Shown: positions 9,376 through 19,500 of the stretch, in pieces | Layout of the letters: every line of letters begins with the position of its first letter | How positions within the stretch are numbered: the first letter of the stretch is position 1 | DNA from: Silvibacterium acidisoli | Lineage (GTDB): Bacteria > Acidobacteriota > Terriglobia > Terriglobales > Acidobacteriaceae | DNA length: 64,000 nt | Assembly (NCBI GenBank): GCA_022870745.1 | Contig: CP085323.1 | Span: 4,960,001-5,024,000, forward strand | Direction of reading: 5' to 3' | Notes under the pieces: model-generated | Databases searched by the model: none | The model's input: the letters and a program-made list of their open reading frames with translations, nothing else | Told to the model about the DNA's origin: nothing | Program-made: the position numbers and the translations under genes

Positions 9376-11796
9376 ATGACGATCTCGAGACGTAAAGTTC
9401 TAAAAAGCGGCATGGCCGCGGTAGGTGGCGCAGCCGTTGCGCCTCGATGGCTACAAGCGATCGTGCCCTCCGGGCGGCAGGATGCAGGCGATGTGGCCAG
9501 CTTCGTCGACCCGATCATCGGCACCGGCTGGCGCGGCCACACCTACCCCGGCGCCGTCGCTCCTTTCGGACTCGTGCAGCTTAGCCCGGACACTGCCGGC
9601 GCTCCCGAACCACGATGGAATGTACGTGACTACACCGTCTGGGAGCACTGCTCCGGATACCACTACCCGGACGACATCATCCATGGCTTCAGCCATACAC
9701 ACCTGCAAGGCACCGGCGGTAAGGATCTCGGCGATCTCCTCGTCATGCCTCTCGTAGAAGGCCGCAACTGGTCCTGGCAGCCGAGCACCGTTTCCGCCCA
9801 GGCCGAGATGCAGCGGCAGGCACTCGGCGAAGATTCCGGATGGGTTCCATCGGCTGCCGAGTCGGGTTACAGCTCGCGCTTCCGCCATGATCGGGAGCAC
9901 GCCCGTGCCGGCTATTACAGCGTCTATCTCGAGACGCCGCGCGTCGAGGCCGAGCTGACCGCGACCGCCCGCTGCGGCTTCCATCGCTACCGCTTCGAGC
10001 CAGCCAGCTCCGCCGCATATGGCCTCATGCTCGATCTCGAGCACGGCATTGGCTGCGCCGTCTACGCCGCCACGCTCACCGTGGAGAGCCCCACTCGCCT
10101 CTCCGGCATGCGCTCCACGCACGGCTGGGCAAAGGATCGCCAGGTCTACTTCGTTATCGAAGCGCCAGGTGGCTGGGAGCGCCTCACGCTGCAGGTCGAC
10201 GGCGCAGAGTCTGAAGGTGCGGTTGGAAAAAACTACACCGGGCAGCGCATCAAGCTGATCCTCACGCTGCCGAAGGGCAAGCGCGAAGCGACGCTGCGCG
10301 TCGGCATCTCCGGCACCGGCATCGAGGGCGCGGCTAAGAATCTCGCCGCCGAAGCCGCGGGCCATACCTTCGACGAGGCATGCGCCGCCTCCGCCGCGGC
10401 CTGGAAGCGAATACTCGACATTGCCACTGTCGAGGCTGCGGATGCTGCTGTGTTCTACACCGCCGCCTACCATGCGCAGACCGTGCCAATGACCTACAGC
10501 GACATCGACGGACTCTATCGCGGACAGGACCATCGCAATCACGCCAGCGAAGGCTTCACAAAGTACACCGGCCTTTCCATCTGGGATATCTATCGGGGGC
10601 AATTTCCCTGGCTCTCGCTCACGCAGCCGCAGCGCATCGACGATATCGTCAAGACCATCCTTGCCGACGCCCGCCAGTTGCCTGAAGGCGTGCTGCCCAT
10701 GTGGCCACTATGGGGGAACGAGACCTGGAGCATGAACGGCTTCCACGCCGCGGCAATGATCCTCGGCGCTTATGTGCGCGGCTTCCGCGGCTTCGATATC
10801 GAAGCGGCCTACACTGCGATTCGCGAGACCGCGCTCGGCGGCGCCTCGATCAAGAAAAATCGCGAGATGCAGGCTGCCTTCCGCGAATCAGGCTATGTGC
10901 CTCTCGAGCTGCGTGACGGCTCGGTCTCCTGTTCGCTCGATCTCGCCTACGATTACTGGTGCGTCGGCGCAATGGCCGAGCTGCTCGGTCACGACGCCGA
11001 CGCGCACGAGTTCTACGGCTACAGTGCGAACTACCACCGCCTCTTCGATGAAGGGACCGGTTTCATGCGAGCGCGCCACACCGATGGAAGCTGGCGCGAG
11101 CCTTTCCGTCCCGACCAGGAATACGACGACTATGTCGAGAGCGACGGCTGGCAGGCAGGCTTTGTCGTACCTCACGACGTGGCCGGGCTCATTGCGCTGC
11201 ACGGCGGCGATGAAGCATTCCTCCGCAAGCTCGAAGCCTTCTTCACCGCGTCCTCTGAAATCATCGACGCGCGGCCCGACGTCACCGGCATGATCGGCCA
11301 GGATGCGCAGGGCAATGAGCCCGGCAACGCACATCCTTACCTGTTCGTCTTCGCCGGTGCGCCATGGAAGACCCAGTACTGGGTGCGCAAGGTCGCCTCG
11401 CTCTATCGCAGCACGCCCGCCGGCATTCCCGGCAACGATGATTGCGGGCAGCTCTCGAGCTGGTACTGCTTCGCCACGCTCGGCTTCTACCCCGTCAACG
11501 CGGCCAACGGCGTTTATGTGATCGGAAGCCCGCTGGCGAAACGCGCAACGCTCCGCAACGCGCGCACAGGCAAAAACTTTGCAGTGATCGCCGAGAACAA
11601 CTCGAAGGCAAATGTCTATATCGCGTCTGCCGAACTCAACGGCCGTCCACTGGATCGCGCCTGGCTCACGCACGCAGAGATAGAGCAGGGCGGCGAGTTA
11701 CGGCTCGTGATGAGCGACATCCCGAACCGGAAATGGGGCGCTGATTCACACTTGCGCCCACCTTCACAACTCTTGCGTGATGTAACCAGGGGATAG
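9376..11796 (+). CDS. Glycoside hydrolase family 92 alpha-mannosidase, Tat-exported
   Basis: ATG 9376 is preferred to a TTG nine codons earlier: AGGCGG lies 8 bases upstream and a twin-arginine signal ('SRRKVLKSGMAAVGG') follows. The 806-residue protein has the GH92 N-terminal sandwich ('VDPIIGTGWRGHTYPGAVAP') and the (alpha/alpha)6 barrel with the family signature 'GNDDCGQLSSWY' near residues 686-697, plus 'GLSIWDIYRGQFPWL'. GH92 enzymes are Ca2+-dependent exo-alpha-mannosidases acting on mannans and N-glycans. The Tat signal points to folding in the cytoplasm before export. It is the last gene of the regulator-GH3-TonB-GH92 locus, which suggests the cluster handles a mannose-containing polymer. 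Confidence 0.92.
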   Translation: MTISRRKVLKSGMAAVGGAAVAPRWLQAIVPSGRQDAGDVASFVDPIIGTGWRGHTYPGAVAPFGLVQLSPDTAGAPEPRWNVRDYTVWEHCSGYHYPDDIIHGFSHTHLQGTGGKDLGDLLVMPLVEGRNWSWQPSTVSAQAEMQRQALGEDSGWVPSAAESGYSSRFRHDREHARAGYYSVYLETPRVEAELTATARCGFHRYRFEPASSAAYGLMLDLEHGIGCAVYAATLTVESPTRLSGMRSTHGWAKDRQVYFVIEAPGGWERLTLQVDGAESEGAVGKNYTGQRIKLILTLPKGKREATLRVGISGTGIEGAAKNLAAEAAGHTFDEACAASAAAWKRILDIATVEAADAAVFYTAAYHAQTVPMTYSDIDGLYRGQDHRNHASEGFTKYTGLSIWDIYRGQFPWLSLTQPQRIDDIVKTILADARQLPEGVLPMWPLWGNETWSMNGFHAAAMILGAYVRGFRGFDIEAAYTAIRETALGGASIKKNREMQAAFRESGYVPLELRDGSVSCSLDLAYDYWCVGAMAELLGHDADAHEFYGYSANYHRLFDEGTGFMRARHTDGSWREPFRPDQEYDDYVESDGWQAGFVVPHDVAGLIALHGGDEAFLRKLEAFFTASSEIIDARPDVTGMIGQDAQGNEPGNAHPYLFVFAGAPWKTQYWVRKVASLYRSTPAGIPGNDDCGQLSSWYCFATLGFYPVNAANGVYVIGSPLAKRATLRNARTGKNFAVIAENNSKANVYIASAELNGRPLDRAWLTHAEIEQGGELRLVMSDIPNRKWGADSHLRPPSQLLRDVTRG

Positions 11797-11924
11797 ACCG
11801 TACGAACGGAGGAATGCACTGCGGCAGAAAGTCGTAACAGCCGCGGTAGATCTCACGACACACCGCTGCAGAAGACTTCCCGCCACTCCGACTGGCTCGC
11901 ACAGTACGTATGACGTTCCGATAA

Positions 11925-11956
11925 TGCCTGCGCAACTGTATACAGTTACGCAGGCA
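11925..11956. repeat. 32-base near-perfect palindrome between convergent genes
   Basis: TGCCTGCGCAACTGTA is followed at once by TACAGTTACGCAGGCA. The 16-base arms match with one mismatch and there is no spacer. It lies in the 260-base gap between the GH92 gene (+) and the phospholipase gene (-). It could serve as a two-way terminator without T tracts or as a protein-binding palindrome. Nothing else is seen in this gap. Confidence 0.55.
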
Positions 11957-12056
11957 TGCGGCTCAGATGTTGTTGTCTCCATACGTTGCATCTATTGCAC
12001 CGATGGGAATCGTCGTGAGATTCCTCTTCATTCACTCTGGTTTTGCCACCGGCACA

Positions 12057-13229
12057 TCATTTCGTGCTGGGAGGCTCGAGCAATGCATCGACACAGCCGG
12101 ATGCTGCGGTGACTGGATTGCAGCGTGCAACCAGACCATGTGGCAGACCGACAAAAAACCCTGTCCACTTCGCCGGCTCAGAGGATGGATAGTCCGTGCT
12201 CAGCATCTGCGCGCCGCTGGATAGCGCCGCATCGGCACGAGTATGATCGTTTCTCCGGGCCTCTTCCGTACCATCGTCGGTTCGCGTGCGGATCAGATAA
12301 CCCTGCCTGGCCAGCGCATCGATCTCTTCTTTCGGACCGTCATTTTCTTCGGTGAAGGCCGCATCCGGCGCGCCCGGTGTGGCGTTCGTGAAAATCACAC
12401 GGCCGCGGAGCGATGGATGCCCCTCGGTATAAATCGCCTCGACTGGCCGTTGGTCCATAAGAAAAACCACCTTGCCGCGAGCCTTGGCAAGAGTGGGCCA
12501 GCCTCCGGATTTTCCGGCTGAAGTTGAGTTCATCGTGGCCTGGATTGCCTCGAATAACGTGCCATAGTCGCCTCTGACCTGGTCGGGAGTAATCATTTCC
12601 TGCTCCGAGAAAACCGAGCGAATCTCGGCATCAAGTGCATCGAACGTCTTCGAGGTGAAAGGCTCTGGCCCATCTGGATTCGGAGCAGCACCGCGACGCC
12701 CCTCCTTCGTTTCGACCAGGATAAAAACCGGCAAATGTTGCGGGTGGTCTTTTGACCAGGCTCGTATCGTTGTCAGGCACGCGATGAAGGTATGGCACGA
12801 ACTCCTCTGGTCCACATTCAGAACGTGCATCACTTTAAAACCGGGCCTGTCCATTTCATGGTTCGGATCGAAATCCGGATCTGGCGGCAAGCCAGCCTGG
12901 GCCACTTTGTCAACGATCGCCGGATGCGCATAGCGGCCACCCTTGGAATCGGCATAAACGTCAATCTCAAGCTGGCGAACCCCGCCGGACAGCTGATCGC
13001 CAAGCGGAGCATGTGCGTAATCAAGCGCGCGCATCGCCTTTGGATTCTGCTGCTCGATCAATTTATGCTCACTCGGTGCAATACCGGTGTGATAGCTGTT
13101 ATGCGTCCCAATCACCTGGATTTGATTGATATGCATGCGTTGGTCTTGTTGAGCAGACGTCGCCTGTTGGGCAACGGAATAGAAATGGAGCAGAAGGATC
13201 GCAGGAAGAACAGCAATGAACTTTTGCAT
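12057..13229 (-). CDS. Ca2+-dependent phosphoinositide phospholipase C-like protein, secreted
   Basis: A 390-residue protein from ATG 13229 with AAAGGATA upstream. A signal peptide (core residues 5-20, 'AVLPAILLLHFYSVAQ') leads to a TIM-barrel phosphodiesterase domain of the PI-PLC-C1 type: 'IQVIGTHNSYHTG' with candidate catalytic His43, 'LSGGVRQLEIDVYAD', and later 'VFILVETKEG', 'GKVVFLMDQRP' and 'LSTDYP'. Family members cleave phosphodiester bonds of inositol phospholipids or related glycerophosphodiesters. It lies 45 bases downstream of the PHP metallohydrolase gene and is probably co-transcribed with it, so both likely act on phosphate esters outside the cytoplasmic membrane. Substrate is inferred from family only. 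Confidence 0.85.
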   Translation of the reverse strand: MQKFIAVLPAILLLHFYSVAQQATSAQQDQRMHINQIQVIGTHNSYHTGIAPSEHKLIEQQNPKAMRALDYAHAPLGDQLSGGVRQLEIDVYADSKGGRYAHPAIVDKVAQAGLPPDPDFDPNHEMDRPGFKVMHVLNVDQRSSCHTFIACLTTIRAWSKDHPQHLPVFILVETKEGRRGAAPNPDGPEPFTSKTFDALDAEIRSVFSEQEMITPDQVRGDYGTLFEAIQATMNSTSAGKSGGWPTLAKARGKVVFLMDQRPVEAIYTEGHPSLRGRVIFTNATPGAPDAAFTEENDGPKEEIDALARQGYLIRTRTDDGTEEARRNDHTRADAALSSGAQMLSTDYPSSEPAKWTGFFVGLPHGLVARCNPVTAASGCVDALLEPPSTK

Positions 13230-13274
13230 CGAGAATATCCTTTGTTCAAATCGAATTTGGCCCTACAGGCGTTT

Positions 13275-14504
13275 TCAAAAGTTGGGATCGAAGTTGAAAT
13301 AGATCGGGTTCGACAATCCGATCATGTTGCCGCTGAGCGCCATCGATTTCGGCACCTCAGGATAGGCTGTCTGCGGACCAGTGACCTCGACGCGATAATA
13401 GGTACGTCCAATTGATGCTGGAGTGTCAGTAAACTCAACCGCTGGCGTAGCACCTTCCGCTTTAAGCGTCTTGAATGGATCTCCATTTTTGACAACGCTC
13501 ACGGTGTAGTCCCCACCAGGTATGGTTTTCCCTGCCAACTGCACCCGGAAGGTGACAGGCTTGCCCGTAGGCTTGGCATTGTCGCCCATCATCATGTCCA
13601 TCCTGCCGTCTCCGTCAAGGTCGGCATAAAACTCAACCCGTGGCCCATACGGATTGGCACTGACGGCGACTCGCCCGTTCGTCAAGGCATCCACCACCGC
13701 CTGCAAGGTACGCGCCTTGGCGAAGACCCAGGTAGTTGGCGTGCCGACATAATTGGCTTCCCGCTGGTAGCTGTTCTTCGTTGCTAATTCGGGCGAGTCC
13801 GGAGTGCCATGATGCGAATCACTTCCCCCTCTACCCGTAAGCTTGCGGCCCGAGGAGAGCATATCGTCCCAGATCATGATGGCGTTGGCATTCTTCGGCC
13901 ATACCGCGGAGTTCCACACCTCGATGGAATCGACCATATCGTAGGAGAAGCCAAAATGATCTTTTCCGCTGGGGTGATTGGCAGAGAGATGAACGCCCAG
14001 TTCTTTCTTGACCGCTCCAATCACAATATCCCGCTGATCGCGAACGTCATAGAGTCGCTGGTGGTCGTATGGCCTCGCCGAGAAAATATTGCCGTGGCCG
14101 CGGGTTGTCGTCCACTCCGCGCCATACAAAAGCAGTACGGAATCCGATTTGAATTCAGGATCAATCCAGGTGTTGTGCGCCACATCTCCCTGTACATGAT
14201 TGTCATGATCGGTGATGCAGATGAAATCCATACCTACAGACTTCGAAAAGTCGATGATTTTCGCTTCGGAATTGTTGCTGGAATCATGGCTGTGCCGGGA
14301 ATGCAAGTGAAGATCACCCTTAAGCCATATTCCGTCACTGAGGCTCTGTATCGGCGGAAGCGGGCCAGGATCTGTAGGCGCCCATGGGTTTGCATGCTCT
14401 GCCTGACCAAATACCGTGCCGCCAGCACCTGTGAGAGCAAGCAGCAAGAGAAGCCCTCGGGAGAGAGCAAGTGTTTGGGATGAACGGATCGAGAAACGGA
14501 ACAT
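13275..14504 (-). CDS. PHP-domain metallohydrolase, CehA/McbA-like, secreted
   Basis: ATG at 14504 is supported by AAGGAGAT 8 bases upstream; a longer frame has no such site. A signal peptide ('LSRGLLLLLALTGAGGTVFG') precedes a PHP domain with the metal ligands in 'KGDLHLHSRHSHD', 'CITDHDNH', 'SANHPSG' and 'GRGGSDSHHG'. Next comes the CehA/McbA-type segment 'PTTWVFAKARTLQAVVDAL' and a C-terminal beta domain. That domain contains the acidic loop 'DLDGDGRMDMMMGD', which looks like an EF-hand or dockerin-type Ca2+ site. PHP enzymes of this class hydrolyse phosphoesters or related bonds with two or three metal ions. It is the first gene of a two-gene unit with the PI-PLC-like protein. Confidence 0.88.
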   Translation of the reverse strand: MFRFSIRSSQTLALSRGLLLLLALTGAGGTVFGQAEHANPWAPTDPGPLPPIQSLSDGIWLKGDLHLHSRHSHDSSNNSEAKIIDFSKSVGMDFICITDHDNHVQGDVAHNTWIDPEFKSDSVLLLYGAEWTTTRGHGNIFSARPYDHQRLYDVRDQRDIVIGAVKKELGVHLSANHPSGKDHFGFSYDMVDSIEVWNSAVWPKNANAIMIWDDMLSSGRKLTGRGGSDSHHGTPDSPELATKNSYQREANYVGTPTTWVFAKARTLQAVVDALTNGRVAVSANPYGPRVEFYADLDGDGRMDMMMGDNAKPTGKPVTFRVQLAGKTIPGGDYTVSVVKNGDPFKTLKAEGATPAVEFTDTPASIGRTYYRVEVTGPQTAYPEVPKSMALSGNMIGLSNPIYFNFDPNF

Positions 14505-14809
14505 CCGGGAATATCTCCTTGAATAAGCTGAGCGTGTTGTTGCCATACTTATCCAAGGGCGAAAGAGAAAAAAGGGGTTTTACAGGGGTGAGATTTAAAG
14601 CTCGGCTGCAGACCAATGCCTTCAATCAGATGGAGTCGGCAGGGGCGGAAGCTTCCTGGATTTTCACACGGTCACGTGTACGGATGTACTCAGCATATAG
14701 CTTGATGCAACGTGAAACCCTGGCTCTTGTCGGGTGATGTGCTGCAGCCTGTCTAAGTGCAAACGGCAGATTCCGTAGTGTGCAATCTCACACACTACAT
14801 GCTCACAGG
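14505..14809. other. Intergenic region with a hairpin near the end of regulator B
   Basis: No gene is seen in this 305-base gap. Its left part should hold the promoter of the PHP/PI-PLC pair. GTAGTGTG (14775-14782) pairs with CACACTAC (14791-14798), and a wider AGCCTGT (14746-14752)/ACAGGCT (14805-14811) pairing surrounds it. This could terminate the minus-strand regulator gene ending at 14810; no clear T tract is present. Confidence 0.4.
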
Positions 14810-16249
14810 CTAACGCGCCTGCGGCAAACCGATTCGTTCCAGTACAAGACTTGGCGCGGATGCATTTGTGGCAAAGTCGTCAGCTCTTACGAGCAATTCA
14901 AATGACTGAAGACCGCCGTGTGCTGTTTTAGCCCGTTGAAGTGTCGGCGCCATCAGGGAGGGATTCAACAGGAATGATGCAGCGGCCTCTGTACCGGCAG
15001 TATTTAAGCCTGCAACGATCAGAACATGACCGTTATTGTTGAGGTTTGGCAAATAAGCAATGATGCCGAAGGTTCGCTCCTGATGCCCGGCCGTGCTGTA
15101 GATGGCAGGCTCACCGGCGCGTGGGTACAGGTTCACAAACCCCGAAGGCTTGTCCGGGTCCGAATCGAAACGAAAAGTAAAATGTAACTGCGGCCGAAAC
15201 AATTCAACCCATGGATTCGACTCATCGGAACCGATAAAGATGGCATTGCTTGTACGCAGGTCTTCCATCCGCAGGTCGCGGGCGTAACGGACTTTCATTC
15301 TTTCCGGAACAACTTCCTTCAACTGCGCAAGGTGGGTAACGAACTCAAGATCAACAACGTTCGTGAAGCGGCGGCTTCCTAATTTGAGAACTTCGGCGGA
15401 GTTCGGTGCGCTTTCCGTGCTGGCTTTGGTCAAATAGCTTCCGTTGACATAGGTACCCAGCGGCAGCGGGCGTTGAATCAGCCTCTGCATAATAACGAGG
15501 CCGACATCGGAAGGAACGACGAATGTGTCTCGATCATCCCCGAACATCTGCGCCCAAAGCGCATGCGATGCGGTCTCCCTCTGCGAAATGACCGGTCCCA
15601 CACGGCTGAAGAACATGGCCGCCATCCCGAGAAGAATACCGGCGAGCAGGCAGAGGAGCATTGTGAACCGGATTCGACGCGGCCCGATGGAGGCATGCGA
15701 AGAGATGGTGCCGCTTGAAGACGGCTCTACGGGAGCGAGCAAAGGAGAATCGACAATTTCGACCTTCCCGGAAGCCGTCTCCTGAGAAGAGACAGCACAC
15801 TCCTCAAACCCAACCGTGCTGGAATCTTTCACCGCACTGGAGAAGATCGGCGTATATCCACCACGCGGAATCTGGAGGAGCAGGGTCTCTTCCCTGCCCT
15901 CCGTGGCAAAGTATTCATCGATCCGCTTGCGGAGATTACGCGCATAGCTGCGAACGATATTATCTTCGTTCGAGTCGTATCCCTCCGCCCTGCCGAAAAC
16001 CAGGACGCCAATCTGCTGCTCCGTGATCTCGTCAGTGAGATCGCGAATGTGACGGTCGACAATATATAGAAGGAAATCTGCCAGCAGCTTCGAACGGCCG
16101 ATGCTCTCGCTGGCCGCGATACGCTGTGCCAGCTGCCAACGGGGATCGTCGAAATGACGATTGTCTCCGCCTGCAATCGACAGGCGCGGAGATATGCGTG
16201 CGACCTTCTGCGGAAGCTCGAGAACAGGTCGAGCATTTTTCAAATCCAC
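14810..16249 (-). CDS. Membrane regulator with conserved 'EVFGR' head domain and unrecognised periplasmic domain (copy B)
   Basis: A 479-residue protein from GTG 16249, with GAAGGTAT just upstream. The head (about residues 35-140) carries 'EQQIGVLVFGRAEGYDSNED' and 'LQIPRGGYTPIF'. A linker and one membrane helix ('TMLLCLLAGILLGMAAMFFS', about residues 200-220) lead to a periplasmic domain with 'FIGSDESNPWVELFRP', 'FGIIAYLPNLNNNGHVLIVAG' and 'TEAAASFL', matching copies A and D in order. It is divergent from a TonB receptor gene starting 252 bases away, which is the likely target. The one-component regulator role is inferred from layout; the ligand is unknown. Confidence 0.77.
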   Translation of the reverse strand: MDLKNARPVLELPQKVARISPRLSIAGGDNRHFDDPRWQLAQRIAASESIGRSKLLADFLLYIVDRHIRDLTDEITEQQIGVLVFGRAEGYDSNEDNIVRSYARNLRKRIDEYFATEGREETLLLQIPRGGYTPIFSSAVKDSSTVGFEECAVSSQETASGKVEIVDSPLLAPVEPSSSGTISSHASIGPRRIRFTMLLCLLAGILLGMAAMFFSRVGPVISQRETASHALWAQMFGDDRDTFVVPSDVGLVIMQRLIQRPLPLGTYVNGSYLTKASTESAPNSAEVLKLGSRRFTNVVDLEFVTHLAQLKEVVPERMKVRYARDLRMEDLRTSNAIFIGSDESNPWVELFRPQLHFTFRFDSDPDKPSGFVNLYPRAGEPAIYSTAGHQERTFGIIAYLPNLNNNGHVLIVAGLNTAGTEAAASFLLNPSLMAPTLQRAKTAHGGLQSFELLVRADDFATNASAPSLVLERIGLPQAR

Positions 16250-16500
16250 GATACCTTCAGATGCTAATGCTCTTTGATGAAAGCTATGTCAAAGGGATCG
16301 GAATCCGCCCATGCACCCTCCGTGTGCGATCAGCGACAGGACGTGTTCGCACCCAAGATTCTTCAACAGATAGGCACAGCTAAGGCCTGAGAGTCCTGCA
16401 CACAAGTAAACCCCTACCGCCGTATCGCCTTGTATCCAATACTCGGGGCTGTGGAGCGCCTTCGGCAATAACCGATGCACGAACCGAACAAGGAGAAGCG

Positions 16501-19500
16501 ATGAAAGACCTATCCGGGATGTCAGCACGCATTACGAGAAACTATGAACGAAGTCCGGGATGCTCGATGAGATCCTCTTGTTTTCGAAGCTGCCTGCTGG
16601 TAGCAATACTGTTTCTGGTCACGAATTCTTCTTTTTCCCAGGGCATAACAGGGTCCATTTCCGGCACGGTAACCGATGCCAGCGGCGCAGCGATCTCCGG
16701 CGCGACGGTTACGATTCGGGAAGTCGATACAAATGCAACCCATGTACTTACGACATCGGATATCGGCACCTACAGGCTGCCGCAGCTTCCGGCCGGGGCC
16801 TATAGCGTAAAGGTTGAAAAGGAAGGTTTCGAAGTCTTCGAGAGAAACAAGATTACCCTTGTGATCGACCAGGTAGCAGAGATCGACGCTAAATTGTCTG
16901 TCGGCTCGAACCAGCAGACGGTGAGCGTATCAGCCGACGCTCCCGTAATCCAGACCGAGACCTCGTCGGTTGGCCTCGTGGTTGATAGCTCGAGCATTCA
17001 AACGACTCCTCTTAACGGACACGTCAGTATTCTGGGCCTCATCAACCTGGTGCCAGGTGTCCAGGATGTTGCCGCGCAGGACCAGGTTCCCGTCCGCGGT
17101 GTAACCCTGGCCTTTGGCACCAACCAGCGCAACGCATACGGCGACGCGGGCTTCACCTACGACGGCGTCACCAATGAAGAAGTCGAGTTGCAGCGCGGCG
17201 AAGGTGAAGTGCCGCCGCTCGATGCGATCTCGGAGTTCAAGGTCATTACTCAGGGCGCCCCGGCGGAGTTCAATCAGGCAAATCAAACTATCATCGTCAG
17301 CGCCAGCGGCACCAACGCGTTACATGGCGAATTTCTGGAATATAACCGAAGCCGTGGCACTGCCGCCAAGTCCTGGGAAGATCTCCCCGCCGCGCAAGCG
17401 CCAGCGCGTCCGCCTTACCAGCGTAACGAGTATGGCGGCAACCTTAACGGCCCTGTATACATTCCGCACGTTTATAACGGAAAAGATCGTACGTTCTTCT
17501 TCGCCAGCTATGAGGGTTTCCACCTCACCCAATCAGTCACGCTCACCAGCACACAACCGACTGTGGCGGAGCGCAACGGCGATTTCAGCTGCTTTCTTCC
17601 CGGCGGCAGCTGCGCTACATCGGCTGCAGGAACGATCCTGCTCAATCCGGTAACTGGCCAGCCGTTCCCGGGCAACATCATTAATCCCGGCACTACGCCG
17701 TTCAATTCGGTGGACGTAAAACTCCAGAATCTTCTCATGCCATTGCCTACGACCTCAGGCACAGGCGTCAACACCATAGAACTGGTTCCGCACACCACAA
17801 ACGTTACCCGTTTCAACCTGCGAGTCGACCACAAGATCAGCGAGAACGATCAGATCCGCGGCACGTGGCTGCGCGCCTTCTACGGACCCTTTAAGGATGT
17901 GGCAAGTGAAGGCGATGGATCAAGCCTCGCCGGCGGTGTTGCGCTCGATGGCGAACACAACGATATTTTCGTTGCCGGCTGGACTCACACCTTCTCACCG
18001 ACATTGCTGCTCGATAGCCAGATCTCGTATCTGCACCTGCCTCTATATCGCTCCGCGCAGAACTACCAGACGAACTTCTCTTCAATTATTCCTGGCCTCG
18101 GCGCACAGACCCTTGAGGGTGCTCCCACAATCAGCATTACGAACATCACGCCATTTTCCGAAGCCGGATCGAAGAATCTTGAGCAGACCTACCAGGGCAA
18201 CACGGCATTGACCAAGGTTCTGCCCAAGCACACCATCAAAACCGGCTTCTCCTATCTCTACAACGACTCATGGCAGAACAGTGCAGAGTCGCACGGGTCT
18301 TTCACCTTTACTGGCCGCTACACCGGTATCGCGTATGCCGATTTCTTGCTGGGTTATCCATACCAGACAGGCACCTCCACACCGCTCGATTTCACCGTGC
18401 GTTTCAATTCCAGCCAATACGGAATGTACGTGCAGGATGACTGGAAACCATTTCGCAGCCTGACCATCAACTACGGACTTCGTTATGACTTCCAGCGTTT
18501 TCACGACAATCCATATGGGACCGAATCGCTCTTTGTCCCGAGCGTAGGCAAGGTAGTCGTCTTCGGGGATTCCTATCCGGCACTTGCCAACCCGCTGTAT
18601 ATCCCAGACACGGTGCTTTCATCTTCAGTCAGGCTTCCGCGCCACATGTACAGCTATCTGGGCCAGGCGATGAAGAATATCGCACCTCGTTTCGGATTCG
18701 CTTATCAGATTGACTCAAAGACGGTAGTTCGTGGCGCTGTCGGCCAGTATTACAACCTGCTGCCTTCCTCTTACATGGATACGGGATTCAGCAATTTGCC
18801 CTTCGTCACCGGTCTCACGTACACGAATACGGCTTCACCATCCCTGACGATGGATGCACCATTCGCGGCAACAGCGACCGTGCCCGCAAATCCTAACGTC
18901 GATGCGCAACACAAGACCGTAACCCCTTATACCGAGCAATACAACCTGGCGATCGAGCGACAGTTGCCCGGTATGGTGGACCTGCGTATCGGCTACATCG
19001 GACAGCGCACGATTCACCAGAACAACTCAGGCGGCCCCGGCAATACGATGCCTGATCTCAACTATGCCCCGCCAGGCGACTACACTGAACAATCAAAACG
19101 CCCCTTTCAGCCTTTCGGAACCATCGCTGAACAGATCGCTCCAAACTTTCACACCACTGCCAACTCTCTGCAGATCGGCGTCCACAAGCAATATAAACAG
19201 GGGTTGATGCTCAATGCGGAGTATCAGTGGATTCGTGTACTGGGAGTGGAAAACTTTGAATCTCCGACGAATATCGGCGACTCTTACGGCAACATCTCCA
19301 GCATCACGCCTCAAACACTCATGCTGAATTATGCATATGACTTCCCCCTGGGCAAGGGAAAGCTTCTTTTCAGAAACGCGAAGGGAGCGGTCAATTCGAT
19401 TCTGGGTGGATGGCAACTGGCTGGCTTTACGTCATTTGAGACTGGCCAGCCATTTTCCGTGAGCTACACCGCTCCGGGCAGCCAGGTCTATGGAGCAAGC

